From positions 25,292-89,291 of the forward strand of contig CBDCVJ010000075.1 in the NCBI GenBank assembly GCA_965222975.1: 64,000 nucleotides of DNA. The letters run 5' to 3'. The notes beneath the pieces are model-generated. The model did no database searches and was not told where the DNA came from. It saw only the letters and a list, made by a program, of their open reading frames with translations. Both the position numbers and the translations under genes were made by a program. Positions 52,101 through 62,029 of the stretch are shown here, piece by piece. This stretch comes from UBA6168 sp965222975. Its GTDB lineage: Bacteria; Bacteroidota; Bacteroidia; Chitinophagales; Saprospiraceae. Each line of letters opens with the position of its first letter. The stretch's first letter is position 1.

Positions 52101-53815
52101 ATCACCCAGGGAAAAGGGGTTGGATAATCATTAACACACTTAATGTTTTCTAAGTCCTCTAGGCTCCATAACCGGACTTTGCCATCGTGGCAGGCCGATG
52201 CAACGTAACGGCCATTTTTGCTCATGCGAATGGCACGAATCCGGTCATTATGCTCAAAAGGGAAAACGTATTGCCTGTCGTTGTTAAAATCAATCAGGAT
52301 CAAGTCGGGTTTTCGTTGGTCTAGGCTTTTACCCACGTTTTGGAAATGATCGAATGCCGCCACCAAATAGCCTTTTTCGGAGTTGATATCAACTGTACAC
52401 CCATGTTCGGCATACCCTAATTTTTTCCAATCAGGCTTTTCTTTTCCCACTTCCCAATAACTGATGTGGCCGTCGTTGGTGCCTGCCACTAAATATTTTC
52501 CATCCTCACTGAAGCGGACAGAAGATACTACATGTGGGGCACGAAAGTCTTCCATAATTTTTTTCGCTTCTATGTCCCATAAGCTAACAAATCCATCGGA
52601 ACCGCCCGATGCCAGCATGGAACCATTAGGGCTGACGTCCAAAGCAGAAATAAAAGCCCATGGCCTGTCCTTTGCGCCTTTCTTATTCAGCGAATCAACC
52701 AATTTGCCTTTCGATAAATCCCAAAGATTAATATCGTTTCCCTCGCTTCCCTCGATGACATATTTTCCGTCAGGCGTCATGACAGAAGTATAAACGATTG
52801 CTGAATGCCCACTAAAAGACCTTACCTTTTCCCTTTTTTCAATGTCCCAAAGAAGGACTGATTTATCATATCCTCCACTTACCATGTATTTTCCAGTGGG
52901 ATCGAAACATGCTGCTGCCACACCTAGGGGTTGTTCATCAAACCGATACAGAGGCCTTTTCTCATTTTTACCTTTCAGATTCCAAAGGCAGATACTTTTG
53001 TCTTTGCTACAACTCGCCAAATATTTCCCATCATTGCTGATCACTGCCGAATAAATATTATCGGAATGGCCAACAAATTCGTCCAAGAGTTTCGGCTGTT
53101 CATTGCTCAAATTGGAAATGTCCCACATTTTGAGTGACTGCGGCCTTTTTTCCCCTTTAGGACCGGAGTGCCTTTCAGTCGAAGCGGCGGTGATTAGATA
53201 GGTTGGATGATCAGATGGGTCAATGGCCACAGCGTGAACAAAATTCGTTTTGTCATCAGAATGGGGAATCTTTTTTAGAAGTTTGGCAGTATCTTTCTCC
53301 AATTTCCAAAGCAAGGCTGAACCATCCATGCTCCCTGTGGCCAGGTATTTCCCGTCCTTGCTGACTGAAACAGAAAGAATCTCCTTAGTATGCCCAACAG
53401 TACTGTATATGGGATTTCCTTTGGCCCAAAGGTTCCACAGATAGGCTTGCCCATGGCCGCCTGCCGTGATGACCTTATCTTCTGAAACGAAGCAGACTGC
53501 ATTTGCAGGCTCATGTGGGTACTTGTTCACACATTTGCCTGTGAGCACTTCCCACAGCCTTGCATTTCCATCCCATGCCCCGGTCAATAAATATTTTCCA
53601 TTGGGACTAAAAGCAACCGATTGAACCCAACCTGAATGGCCGGAAAAGTTTCGGATCAACGTGCCTGTTTCTAAGTCCCAAAGTTTTACTGCAGAATCAC
53701 CGCCACTTACTGAAGCGAGGTATTTTCCATCTGGGCTGATGGCAACTGCTAAAACCTGCTCTGCATGGCTTGTTTGGACAATGGTTTGAATTGGGGTTTT
53801 TGTCGGATTTTCCAT
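49106..53815 (-). CDS. WD40(x14)-caspase-DNA/RNA non-specific endonuclease fusion
   Basis: The start at 53815 (MENPTKTPIQTI) is chosen; the frame runs to 53857. About 1569 residues, with no signal peptide. Residues ~15-680 carry 14 WD40 blades (repeated SPDGKYLA and LWD motifs, e.g. VKLWDLETGT, LLWDIEKREK, KLWDRHTGKE), enough for two seven-bladed propellers. A linker follows with the phrase WAVLTPSGLFDASPGALTRM. A caspase-like (C14) domain at ~815-1040 has VVVIYFSGHGANF (His 906) and VLILDTCYSGKV (Cys 965), an intact dyad. The C-terminal ~240 residues match the NUC endonuclease family: YFAACNLHGG, SFCHRGHMTKRED (His 1355 in the (D)RGH motif), FFFTNSILQHGHLNGVVW. It is probably a cytoplasmic sensor-protease-nuclease acting in cell death or defence (inference). 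No partner gene is in operon. Confidence 0.9.
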   Translation of the reverse strand: MENPTKTPIQTIVQTSHAEQVLAVAISPDGKYLASVSGGDSAVKLWDLETGTLIRNFSGHSGWVQSVAFSPNGKYLLTGAWDGNARLWEVLTGKCVNKYPHEPANAVCFVSEDKVITAGGHGQAYLWNLWAKGNPIYSTVGHTKEILSVSVSKDGKYLATGSMDGSALLWKLEKDTAKLLKKIPHSDDKTNFVHAVAIDPSDHPTYLITAASTERHSGPKGEKRPQSLKMWDISNLSNEQPKLLDEFVGHSDNIYSAVISNDGKYLASCSKDKSICLWNLKGKNEKRPLYRFDEQPLGVAAACFDPTGKYMVSGGYDKSVLLWDIEKREKVRSFSGHSAIVYTSVMTPDGKYVIEGSEGNDINLWDLSKGKLVDSLNKKGAKDRPWAFISALDVSPNGSMLASGGSDGFVSLWDIEAKKIMEDFRAPHVVSSVRFSEDGKYLVAGTNDGHISYWEVGKEKPDWKKLGYAEHGCTVDINSEKGYLVAAFDHFQNVGKSLDQRKPDLILIDFNNDRQYVFPFEHNDRIRAIRMSKNGRYVASACHDGKVRLWSLEDLENIKCVNDYPTPFPWVISIDMSDDGRFILSGNRNNSARIWDRDSTDKMPIQIFTGHTSEVFVSFSPDEKYVITASKDSTTKLWDRHTGKEITTLISIGETDWAVLTPSGLFDASPGALTRMHYVMGMEIIELDQLKSRYWQPGLLPILMNFEAGELMSADQLAQVPLYPEIKPLELDGYLLKVKLELRDGGLGRTALYINGKELEEDINKDRKTAFEYDLSPFKKYFSDGKNIIAIRCWNKEGWLPSPFEEIEKGSGEGSKPSLYALFVGTSKYKYVQPLSFPDLDATYLSGAMKLVGEKYFGDKVQIKLLTTEPNSNVGFSNKGNIQKIVEEFTKKAKPQDVVVIYFSGHGANFHDGKRALYYYLTYETDSDKLNDPAYRDKTSISSEELSDWIKDIPAMKQVLILDTCYSGKVVDSLKSKDAIDATREREMERMKDIAGMYVLAGSAPDKVSYEGSVYGQGFLTYALLMGMRGSALSKSTGQRAYSVDVMTLFSWSQREVERLSKEFGVVQMPTLRPPRNVRSFPIGLADPDTQSKIKLALPKPVFVRCNLLNPEDYLDNLNLSEMLDQYLAGSIGIGNRPQAICINVANFPGAHYVRGLYSKKDDGYEVKVKVYKEEDEGEKGVFTKKLKGSFTVKGQGMEDLVPKIAREVENATFVIDDYEVPTDEEIGVLEKGLLDDLKAIKGKAGYGYDPDFISKKHSVPLPTLDANQKKDIAKTKDNETELKYQYYSVVQCRSRKFPYFAACNLHGGQFQKQGRSGAFIRDPRLAKEYQWGDELYTHEFEKGKKYSSFCHRGHMTKREDTQWGKDNETALRGAKLTFFFTNSILQHGHLNGVVWRGLEDYIMNIATDKKKADKSSDVYKINIITGPVFQNDDPSFPIENGNARVPASFWKIVYYRKKSDDKLYYIGFMMGQKELLDAEFGKYNIVAKEAKKTAKEAELFLGYKKKEVFQVQVSFIEEKTKLKFHKAIDPMAGTNKGRQISEVIKKPKKKGVLGEIDEPTYGLEGLVL

Positions 53816-53988
53816 TTGGTGCATATTTAGAATGAGTGGGTGGCAGAACCTGGTCAATTCTACACAAAGCTTAAAGCTACTGTTTTAGCGTAAAATGAAA
53901 AGAAAACGAAGTTGAAAAAATTACACCTTCCTGATTCTTTATTATTTCTCAGGAGTTTATACATTACCGTTCAAAACAAAACAGAATA

Positions 53989-54246
53989 ATGTCTTCCTCC
54001 AAGCACCGGGCCTATTGGCAAAAAAACCTCCACTATTTGGCCATTCTCCTCTGCATCTGGTTCATCGTTTCTTTCGGTTGCGGCATCCTCTTCGCCGATC
54101 AATTGAACACCATTCAAATTGGTGGTTTCAAACTCGGTTTTTGGTTTGCCCAACAGGGCGCCATCTATGTATTTGTCGCCCTCATTTTTATTTATGTAAA
54201 CTGGATGAACAAACTGGACAAGGAGTGTGGGGTGGAGGAAGAATGA
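53989..54246 (+). CDS. DUF4212 small subunit of a sodium:solute symporter
   Basis: An 85-residue membrane protein. It opens with charged MSSSKHRAYWQKNLHYLAIL and has two transmembrane helices: ILLCIWFIVSFGCGILFADQ (~19-38) and GFWFAQQGAIYVFVALIFIY (~50-70). The phrase GFKLGFWFAQQGAI is the DUF4212 signature, and this small protein typically precedes the large symporter gene. It probably stabilises or regulates the transporter in the inner membrane. It ends 66 bp before the symporter start, with a palindrome in the gap. The pair appears as a unit in many Bacteroidota and proteobacteria. Confidence 0.9.
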   Translation: MSSSKHRAYWQKNLHYLAILLCIWFIVSFGCGILFADQLNTIQIGGFKLGFWFAQQGAIYVFVALIFIYVNWMNKLDKECGVEEE

Positions 54247-54251
54247 ATGGT

Positions 54252-54317
54252 TCCATTGTTTCATGGTTAAGCGCATGGCCATGAAACCATGAAGCCATGA
54301 AGCCATGAAACAATGGA
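54252..54317. repeat. Palindrome overlapping the symporter start codon
   Basis: 54252-54266 (tccattgtttcatgg) is the exact reverse complement of 54303-54317. The right arm includes the ATG at 54313. The loop holds further ccatgaa units (catgaagccatgaagccatg). A hairpin here could hide or expose the start codon. Confidence 0.85.
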
Positions 54318-56040
54318 TCTAACAACCTGGACCTACCTGATCGTCGGAATCACCTTTGCCTTGTACATTGTGGTGGCATGGTGGTCGAGGGCGGGCAGCA
54401 CCTCAGAGTTTTATGTGGCAGGCGGCGGCGTTCCACCTGTGATCAACGGGATGGCCACGGCGGCTGACTGGATGTCTGCTGCGTCTTTCATTTCCATGGC
54501 TGGGCTGATCTCGTTTATGGGGTATCAGGGGGCGCAGTACCTGATGGGCTGGACAGGGGGATATGTTTTGTTGGCCTTGTTACTTGCCCCATATTTGAGG
54601 AAGTTTGGAAAATACACCGTTCCTGATTTTATTGGTGAAAGATATTATTCGCAGACAGCAAGGTTGGTGGCAGTGATTTGTGCATTGTTCGTTTCCTTTA
54701 CCTACGTGGTGGGGCAGATGAAAGGGGTTGGTGTGGCCTTTTCCCGTTTTCTGGAAATACCATTTGAATGGGGGGTGGTGATTGGTGTAGGCATTGTGTT
54801 TTTTTATGCGGTGCTGGGTGGTATGAAAGGCATCACCTATACGCAGGTGGCGCAGTATTGTGTGTTGATATTTGCCTATCTCGTTCCGGCCGTTTTTATT
54901 TCGGCCATTATGGTCGGCAATCCGATTCCGCAATTGGGATTGGGGGGTGCGATGTCCGATGGCGTTCCTCTGTTGGCAAAACTTGATGCCCTCTGCGTTG
55001 ACCTTGGGTTCAATGAATACTCCACCTCGCACAAAGGCAAAGTGGATCTGTTTTTTGTCACCGCTGCATTGATGCTCGGCACGGCGGGCCTGCCACATGT
55101 GATTGTCCGTTTTTTTACTGTACCTAAAGTCTCGGATGCGAGGAAATCGGCAGGTTATGCTTTGGTGTTTATTGCTATACTTTATACCACTGCCCCTGCC
55201 ATTGCCGCATTTGCCCGTACCAACCTAATCAATACAGTCAGCAATAAACCTTATGCAGAAATGCCGGCGTGGTTCGGAAATTGGGAGACAACGGGATTGT
55301 TGAAATTCGAGGACAAAAATGGCGATGGCATCATCCAATATTATAATGACAAAAACAGTAGCTTCATTTCCGCCACTGCAAACGCCAATGGTTGGAAAGG
55401 CAATGAACTGACCGTTGACCGAGACATCATGGTACTGGCCAATCCAGAGATTGCCAAGTTACCTGCATGGGTCATTGCCCTCGTAGTGGCAGGAGGTTTG
55501 GCAGCGGCCTTGTCAACGGCAGCGGGGTTGCTGCTTGTCATTTCCACCTCCATCGCTCATGATTTGATGAAAAAGTGGTTGCGGCCGGACATCTCAGAAA
55601 GGGGTGAACTAATAGCAGCAAGGGCATCTATAGCAGTAGCTGTTTTGATTGCAGGATATTTCGGAATCAATCCGCCGGGCTTTGTGGCGCAGGTGGTCGC
55701 ATGGGCTTTTGGTTTGGCAGCAGCATCGTTTTTCCCGGCTATCCTGTTGGGTATTTTTACCAAAAAAATGAATAAGGAAGGAGCGGTAGCAGGTATGATC
55801 ACGGGTTTGGTTTTTACAGGTGCATATATCTGGTATTTCAAGTATGGGGGTGGTACACCAGATCAGTATTGGTTTGGCATCAGCCCGGAAGGCATCGGTA
55901 CGTTGGGCATGCTTTTCAATTTTGCTATAGCGCTGACTGTCGCCCGGTTCACATCTGATACGCCAGAAGAGGTACAAGAACTGGTGGAAAATATTCGCAT
56001 TCCACGTGGGGCAGGGGAGGCACATGATATACATTTGTGA
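54313..56040 (+). CDS. Sodium:solute symporter (acetate/monocarboxylate type)
   Basis: A 575-residue multi-pass protein of the SSS family. Motifs include EFYVAGGGVPPVINGMATAA, ADWMSAASFISMAGLI (start of the core), YLMGWTGGYVLLALLLAPYL, RKFGKYTVPDFIGERYYSQT and AGGLAAALSTAAGLLLVIST (SSS signature). These fit the VC_2705/ActP-like branch. An insert after residue ~330 carries a DKNGDGIIQYYNDKN calcium-loop-like stretch. With DUF4212 upstream and Acs downstream it probably imports acetate or a similar monocarboxylate with sodium; the substrate is inferred from neighbours. The ATG at 54313 is the only in-frame start near the domain. Confidence 0.92.
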   Translation: MDLTTWTYLIVGITFALYIVVAWWSRAGSTSEFYVAGGGVPPVINGMATAADWMSAASFISMAGLISFMGYQGAQYLMGWTGGYVLLALLLAPYLRKFGKYTVPDFIGERYYSQTARLVAVICALFVSFTYVVGQMKGVGVAFSRFLEIPFEWGVVIGVGIVFFYAVLGGMKGITYTQVAQYCVLIFAYLVPAVFISAIMVGNPIPQLGLGGAMSDGVPLLAKLDALCVDLGFNEYSTSHKGKVDLFFVTAALMLGTAGLPHVIVRFFTVPKVSDARKSAGYALVFIAILYTTAPAIAAFARTNLINTVSNKPYAEMPAWFGNWETTGLLKFEDKNGDGIIQYYNDKNSSFISATANANGWKGNELTVDRDIMVLANPEIAKLPAWVIALVVAGGLAAALSTAAGLLLVISTSIAHDLMKKWLRPDISERGELIAARASIAVAVLIAGYFGINPPGFVAQVVAWAFGLAAASFFPAILLGIFTKKMNKEGAVAGMITGLVFTGAYIWYFKYGGGTPDQYWFGISPEGIGTLGMLFNFAIALTVARFTSDTPEEVQELVENIRIPRGAGEAHDIHL

Positions 56041-56043
56041 TGG

Positions 56044-56205
56044 GATTGGAGGATGCAGGACAAGTTTCTCCAGTGCTATGAAAACCACGGAGACAAGGAG
56101 AGCGCAGGGAGTGATTTTCAGAAGAAAAAACAGCATAACTCTGTGTTCTTCGTGTCTCTGTGGTTAGCGAAAAAAGAATTGAAGCAATTTGCTCCAGCAT
56201 CCTAT
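56044..56205. repeat. Imperfect long inverted repeat between symporter and acs
   Basis: Left side aaccacggagacaaggag (from 56083) pairs with cttcgtgtctctgtggtt on the right (to ~56165). Outer flanks (ggatgcagga and the complement of gctccagcatcc) also pair. It interrupts the spacer between two functionally linked genes. Confidence 0.7.
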
Positions 56206-56317
56206 TCTAATGACAAAAGTCACTTTTAGGACAAAGTTCTCTCACTGGGCATTTTAAGGAGAACGCCTACTTTTGGCTTCTTCAAAATTTCACAAAACAA
56301 AAAATTCCAATAAGACA

Positions 56318-58228
<1,911 letters not shown>

Positions 58229-58295
58229 AGTGTGAGAGATTGAGAAATAAATGCGAATTAGAGGTTGAAATTCCTGTACTCTTATTTTCCCAATT

Positions 58296-58390
58296 ATCCC
58301 ATGAAAGCCAAAGTTTTGAACTTCGAAGCTTACCGAAAAGTAAATTTCGGGGCAAGTCCGAACTTCAAAACTTTGGCTCCCGTGGGATAA
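58296..58390. repeat. Inverted repeat between acs and trpB2
   Basis: 58307-58325 (gccaaagttttgaacttcg) pairs with 58359-58377 with one mismatch. Outer bases ttatcccatg and cgtgggataa extend the stem. The 33-bp loop is GC-poorer. Confidence 0.85.
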
Positions 58391-58484
58391 ATGATAAACT
58401 TAAGTTCTGTTTTTTTTCAAATCTTGATTTTCACTAATCTCTCAAACTCTCAAACTCTCATTACAAATCAAACAATCACGTAAT

Positions 58485-59849
58485 ATGAAAAATCGCAAAA
58501 TTACACTCACCGAAAGCGAAATACCCGACAAGTGGTACAACATTATCGCTGATATGCCCAATAAGCCATTGCCGCCTTTACATCCAGGAACAAAAGAGCC
58601 GATCGGCCCAGAGGCGCTCGCCCCACTTTTTCCAATGGAACTGATCAAACAAGAAGTTACTCCGGAAAAATGGGTGGATATTCCAGATGTGGTCAGGGAC
58701 ATCTACACCATGTGGAGACCAACTCCGATGTACAGGGCTTATGGATTGGAAAAGGCACTGGACACATCCGCCAAAATTTATTATAAATATGAGGGGGTCA
58801 GCCCATCTGGTTCGCACAAACCAAATACGGCTGTTGCTCAAGCCTACTACAACAAAAAGGAAGGCGTAAAACGAATTACCACAGAAACAGGGGCTGGTCA
58901 GTGGGGTAGTGCCCTCAGTTTTGCCTGCCAACATTTTGGGATCGAATGTGAAGTGTATATGGTGAAATTGTCCTATCACCATAAGCCTTATCGCAAAGTG
59001 ATGATGAATACTTGGGGAGCTACAGTCCATGCTTCCCCTTCAAACCTGACCGAAGCAGGCCGGAAAATATTGGCGCAAGACCCCGACTCACCCGGCTCGT
59101 TGGGGATCGCCATTTCAGAAGCTGTTGAAAGGGCCGCTACCAATGATGACACCAAATATTCCCTTGGCAGCGTACTCAATCATGTGCTGTTACATCAGAC
59201 TGTCATCGGGCAGGAGGCAGTGAAACAAATGGAAAAAGCAGGTGATATGCCTGATATTGTCATCGCGCCATTTGGCGGCGGTTCCAATTTTGCGGGGATC
59301 GCTTTCCCTTTCTTGCGCTTCAATTTGGAGGAAGGCAAAAACATAAGGTGCATCGCAAGCGAACCTGCCTCATGTCCCAAACTCACAAGGGGTGTTTTCC
59401 GCTACGACTTTGGCGATACTGTTGGCATGACTCCACTCCTGCCGATGTACACCTTGGGGCATAATTTTGTGCCTGCTCCTATCCATGCAGGCGGATTGCG
59501 TTATCATGGCGCTGGTGTGATCGTCAGTCAATTACTGAAAGATAAGTTGATCGAAGCCCGTGCCCACGACAATATCGAGGTGTTTGAGGCAGGTGTTTTA
59601 TTTGCCAAAACGGAAGGGATCCTTCCTGCGCCTGAAGCGACTCACGGTATCGCAACGGCCATTATGGAAGCGAAAAAATGCAAGGAAGAAGGTGTGTCAA
59701 AAACCATTTTGATGAACCTCTGTGGCCACGGCAACTTTGACATGAAAGCTTATGAAGATTATTTTGCAGGCAATATCACCAAGCATGAACTGACAGGGGA
59801 GGAAATCCACAAATCGCTGGCTGAACTGGAAACGCCGGAGATAAATTGA
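58485..59849 (+). CDS. trpB2: TrpB2-type tryptophan synthase beta-like PLP enzyme
   Basis: A 454-residue member of the TrpB2 class, longer than classical TrpB (~400). It has the N-terminal extension (MKNRKITLTESEIPDKWYNI) and signature RPTPMYRAYGLEKALD. The PLP lysine lies in GVSPSGSHKPNTAVAQAYYN. It also has ITTETGAGQWGSALSFACQH (glutamate of the active site) and phosphate loop FGGGSNFAGIAFP. TrpB2 condenses indole or O-phosphoserine with serine-type substrates without a tight TrpA partner. No trp genes are nearby, so a salvage role is likely (inference). It is separated from acs by ~250 bp with a palindrome and may be independently expressed. A terminator-like hairpin follows. Confidence 0.92.
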   Translation: MKNRKITLTESEIPDKWYNIIADMPNKPLPPLHPGTKEPIGPEALAPLFPMELIKQEVTPEKWVDIPDVVRDIYTMWRPTPMYRAYGLEKALDTSAKIYYKYEGVSPSGSHKPNTAVAQAYYNKKEGVKRITTETGAGQWGSALSFACQHFGIECEVYMVKLSYHHKPYRKVMMNTWGATVHASPSNLTEAGRKILAQDPDSPGSLGIAISEAVERAATNDDTKYSLGSVLNHVLLHQTVIGQEAVKQMEKAGDMPDIVIAPFGGGSNFAGIAFPFLRFNLEEGKNIRCIASEPASCPKLTRGVFRYDFGDTVGMTPLLPMYTLGHNFVPAPIHAGGLRYHGAGVIVSQLLKDKLIEARAHDNIEVFEAGVLFAKTEGILPAPEATHGIATAIMEAKKCKEEGVSKTILMNLCGHGNFDMKAYEDYFAGNITKHELTGEEIHKSLAELETPEIN

Positions 59850-59906
59850 GATAATCAATTAGGTTCGCTTTTGATGGCCCGCTATAGATAGCATTGAATC
59901 ATGTAT

Positions 59907-59944
59907 GGTTGGGAGGCACTTCCAAAATGCCTCCTAACCCTTTT
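59907..59944. terminator. Bidirectional terminator between trpB2 and the next gene
   Basis: ggttgggaggca (59907-59918) pairs with tgcctcctaacc (59928-59939) with one mismatch, followed by ctttt on the plus strand. It lies between convergent stops at 59849 and 59957. Confidence 0.75.
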
Positions 59945-59956
59945 AGAGATTTACGG

Positions 59957-60289
59957 TCATTGTTCGTACCAATGCCACATCACCCGCCCGAATTTAGAAG
60001 CAATTTCATTAGCTGCTTCAATGGCTTTCGCCTTTTCCTTCTTTTTTTCATTGTTTAAAAAACGGATAAACGTATTAGCCACGGTAGTTTGCGATTTTTT
60101 GTAGTCAATCACTGGCATAGCATTTACCTGATCGGCCACCTTTTTATTTGATGCATTTTTGCGAACAAATTCTTTCAACTCCTCTGCAAATTTGGAGAAG
60201 CGTTCTATTTCCATATCAAAATTATCGGTCTGCTCCAAGTTGCGGGACATGGATTGCAATTCTTCGATCTGTCTTTTTGGCAATTCCAT
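59957..60289 (-). CDS. Small helical hypothetical protein
   Basis: A 110-residue protein that I do not recognise. It is highly charged and helical (RQIEELQSMSRNLEQTDNFD, RFSKFAEELKEFVRKNASNK, RFLNNEKKKEKAKAIEAANE), probably a coiled-coil, with no signal or membrane segment. The C-terminus WHWYEQ is unusual. It could be a structural or regulatory partner, with no evidence for which. It is convergent with trpB2, and ~200 bp of nested palindromes separate it from the amidohydrolase gene. Confidence 0.55.
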   Translation of the reverse strand: MELPKRQIEELQSMSRNLEQTDNFDMEIERFSKFAEELKEFVRKNASNKKVADQVNAMPVIDYKKSQTTVANTFIRFLNNEKKKEKAKAIEAANEIASKFGRVMWHWYEQ

Positions 60290-60337
60290 TTTTTTTAATG
60301 AAGAATGAAGAATGAATAATTATCATCCATTATCCAT

Positions 60338-60467
60338 GCGAATCAAGGGTTGAATTATCTACTCGATAGTTAGTTGTTTAGGAGATGAAATCATGGTGAT
60401 TTTTAAAATCACCATGATTTAAAACCCTGATAATCAATATCCTTTTAGTTTTCAATCCTTGATTCGC
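60338..60467. repeat. Nested palindromes: 17-bp outer stem enclosing a 16-bp hairpin
   Basis: Outer arms 60338-60354 (gcgaatcaagggttgaa) and 60451-60467 pair with one mismatch. The loop contains the hairpin 60388-60403/60405-60420 (aaatcatggtgatttt), a near copy of the hairpin at 49066-49101. It looks like one repeat inserted in the loop of another. Confidence 0.85.
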
Positions 60468-60489
60468 ATTATCCATTATCCGTTATCCA

Positions 60490-61782
60490 TTACCTCTGCT
60501 TGTATTTTTTTTGAAATTTCCGGTATAGCATTTCCTGTTTGTTATCAAGGTTGATTTCCCGGCCCTGAATGAAAGCGTGGGTCACTTTAGATGTCCGCAT
60601 ATCCAACACATCGCCATCGCATAGGAAAAGGGTAGCGTCCTTGCCCGTTTCAATAGTACCAACAGTTTTATCTATGCCCATGATCTTAGCTGTGCTAGAG
60701 GTAAGTGCTTTGATGGCATCTTCATAATCAAGGCCAAAACCAACCGCTTGCCCAGCCTGGAAAGCAAGGTTGCGTTGTTGCCAATATCCTTCATGCTGGA
60801 AGCACCAGAGCAGGCCTGCTGCTTGCAGCAAAGCAGGCGTTTTAAAAGATTGGTCAATATCGGCATCCTCCCTGCCAGGAAGACTTTGCGTAGAGCCAAT
60901 GACCACAGGGACATTATGTTCTTTGAGAAAATCCGTAATCATCCAACTATCACGGGCACCTGAGATAATGGGTGTTAGATTAAATTTTTCCATCATCAGC
61001 ACCGCCTCCTGTATGGCAACCACATCGTTAGCATGGATGAACAATTTCTTACTTCCATCAAACAACCCTTTCATGTATTCAAATCGGAGGTTGGTTTGCT
61101 CAGAAACAGCACGGCGACTATACGCCTCTGCCAATTTGAAATAGTCTTCGATTTTCTGTACCTGCTCGGCGTATTTTTCATTTTTGGAAACCAGCCTTTC
61201 CCGACGACTGAACGTAGAGGTGCGGGGCCAATTCAGATGGATGGCAAAATCCATTGCATAAGAAGCATCCTCCCAATTCCACGCGTCCAGTTGCACCAAG
61301 CTGGAAGTACCTGAAATCCGGCCACCTCTGGGGGTTGTTTCTGCCATCAATACTCCCATCGACCGGACGGTAGGAATGATTTCCGAATCTGTGTTATAAG
61401 CAACGATAGATCGGATGTTCGGGTTGACACTGCCAAGTTCGTTCTCATCACGGGTCGCTTTGACTTGCCCTATTTCAGCGAGGCCGAGTGTTGTATTTGG
61501 TGCTATAAATCCAGGGTACAGGTGCTTGCCATTGGCAGCTATCTCCCGGTGGTTAGGAAAGCCACGTTTTACAGTTGCATTGCCCACAAAAGTGATTTTG
61601 CCATTCTCGAACGCCACACAGCTGTTTTCGATGACTACCCCATTGCCAAGGTGGGCTGTAGCACCTGTTAACAGGATGGGCTGAGTTTGTGCCTGAGCAG
61701 GTGTAGGTACGTGTTGGGCAAATGTTCTCGCAGAAGCAAAGCAAATAAGAAGAAACGGCAGGATGCAGTGAACGGACTTCAT
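60490..61782 (-). CDS. Secreted amidohydrolase-family protein lacking the HxH motif
   Basis: A 430-residue protein with signal peptide MKSVHCILPFLLICFASART (cut near TFAQ). It has the composite amidohydrolase layout: N-terminal beta domain (ILLTGATAHLGNGVVIENSC, FENGKITFVGNA), barrel, then DYEDAIKALTSSTAKIMGID and GTIETGKDATLFLCDGDVLD near the end (imidazolonepropionase-like tail). The strand-1 metal motif is expected as PGFxDxHxH but reads LYPGFIAPNTTLGLAE, with no histidines. FIHAND supplies one later His. Such variants occur in Bacteroidota exported amidohydrolases. It may be inactive or use another metal site. It is periplasmic; substrate unknown. Confidence 0.88.
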   Translation of the reverse strand: MKSVHCILPFLLICFASARTFAQHVPTPAQAQTQPILLTGATAHLGNGVVIENSCVAFENGKITFVGNATVKRGFPNHREIAANGKHLYPGFIAPNTTLGLAEIGQVKATRDENELGSVNPNIRSIVAYNTDSEIIPTVRSMGVLMAETTPRGGRISGTSSLVQLDAWNWEDASYAMDFAIHLNWPRTSTFSRRERLVSKNEKYAEQVQKIEDYFKLAEAYSRRAVSEQTNLRFEYMKGLFDGSKKLFIHANDVVAIQEAVLMMEKFNLTPIISGARDSWMITDFLKEHNVPVVIGSTQSLPGREDADIDQSFKTPALLQAAGLLWCFQHEGYWQQRNLAFQAGQAVGFGLDYEDAIKALTSSTAKIMGIDKTVGTIETGKDATLFLCDGDVLDMRTSKVTHAFIQGREINLDNKQEMLYRKFQKKYKQR

Positions 61783-62029
61783 AGATGGTTGGTTTTGTTA
61801 AACAGCGATCCCTGCTGTGATCAAAATCGAAAGGGCTTCGGGGAAAGGTAAAAAACGGGAGCATGTATTTGCCATTGCAAAACAGGCGCAGTTGATTTTT
61901 TGCCTCGTCTAACGAAAAAAACACACCTCTCTCCCTAAACTTTCCTTCTTTCAGACATGAAAATCAGTCGTTTCCAAAAAGTGTACGGTAGTGAAATTAT
62001 ATATCAAGGTACTTACAAATATCCTTGCC

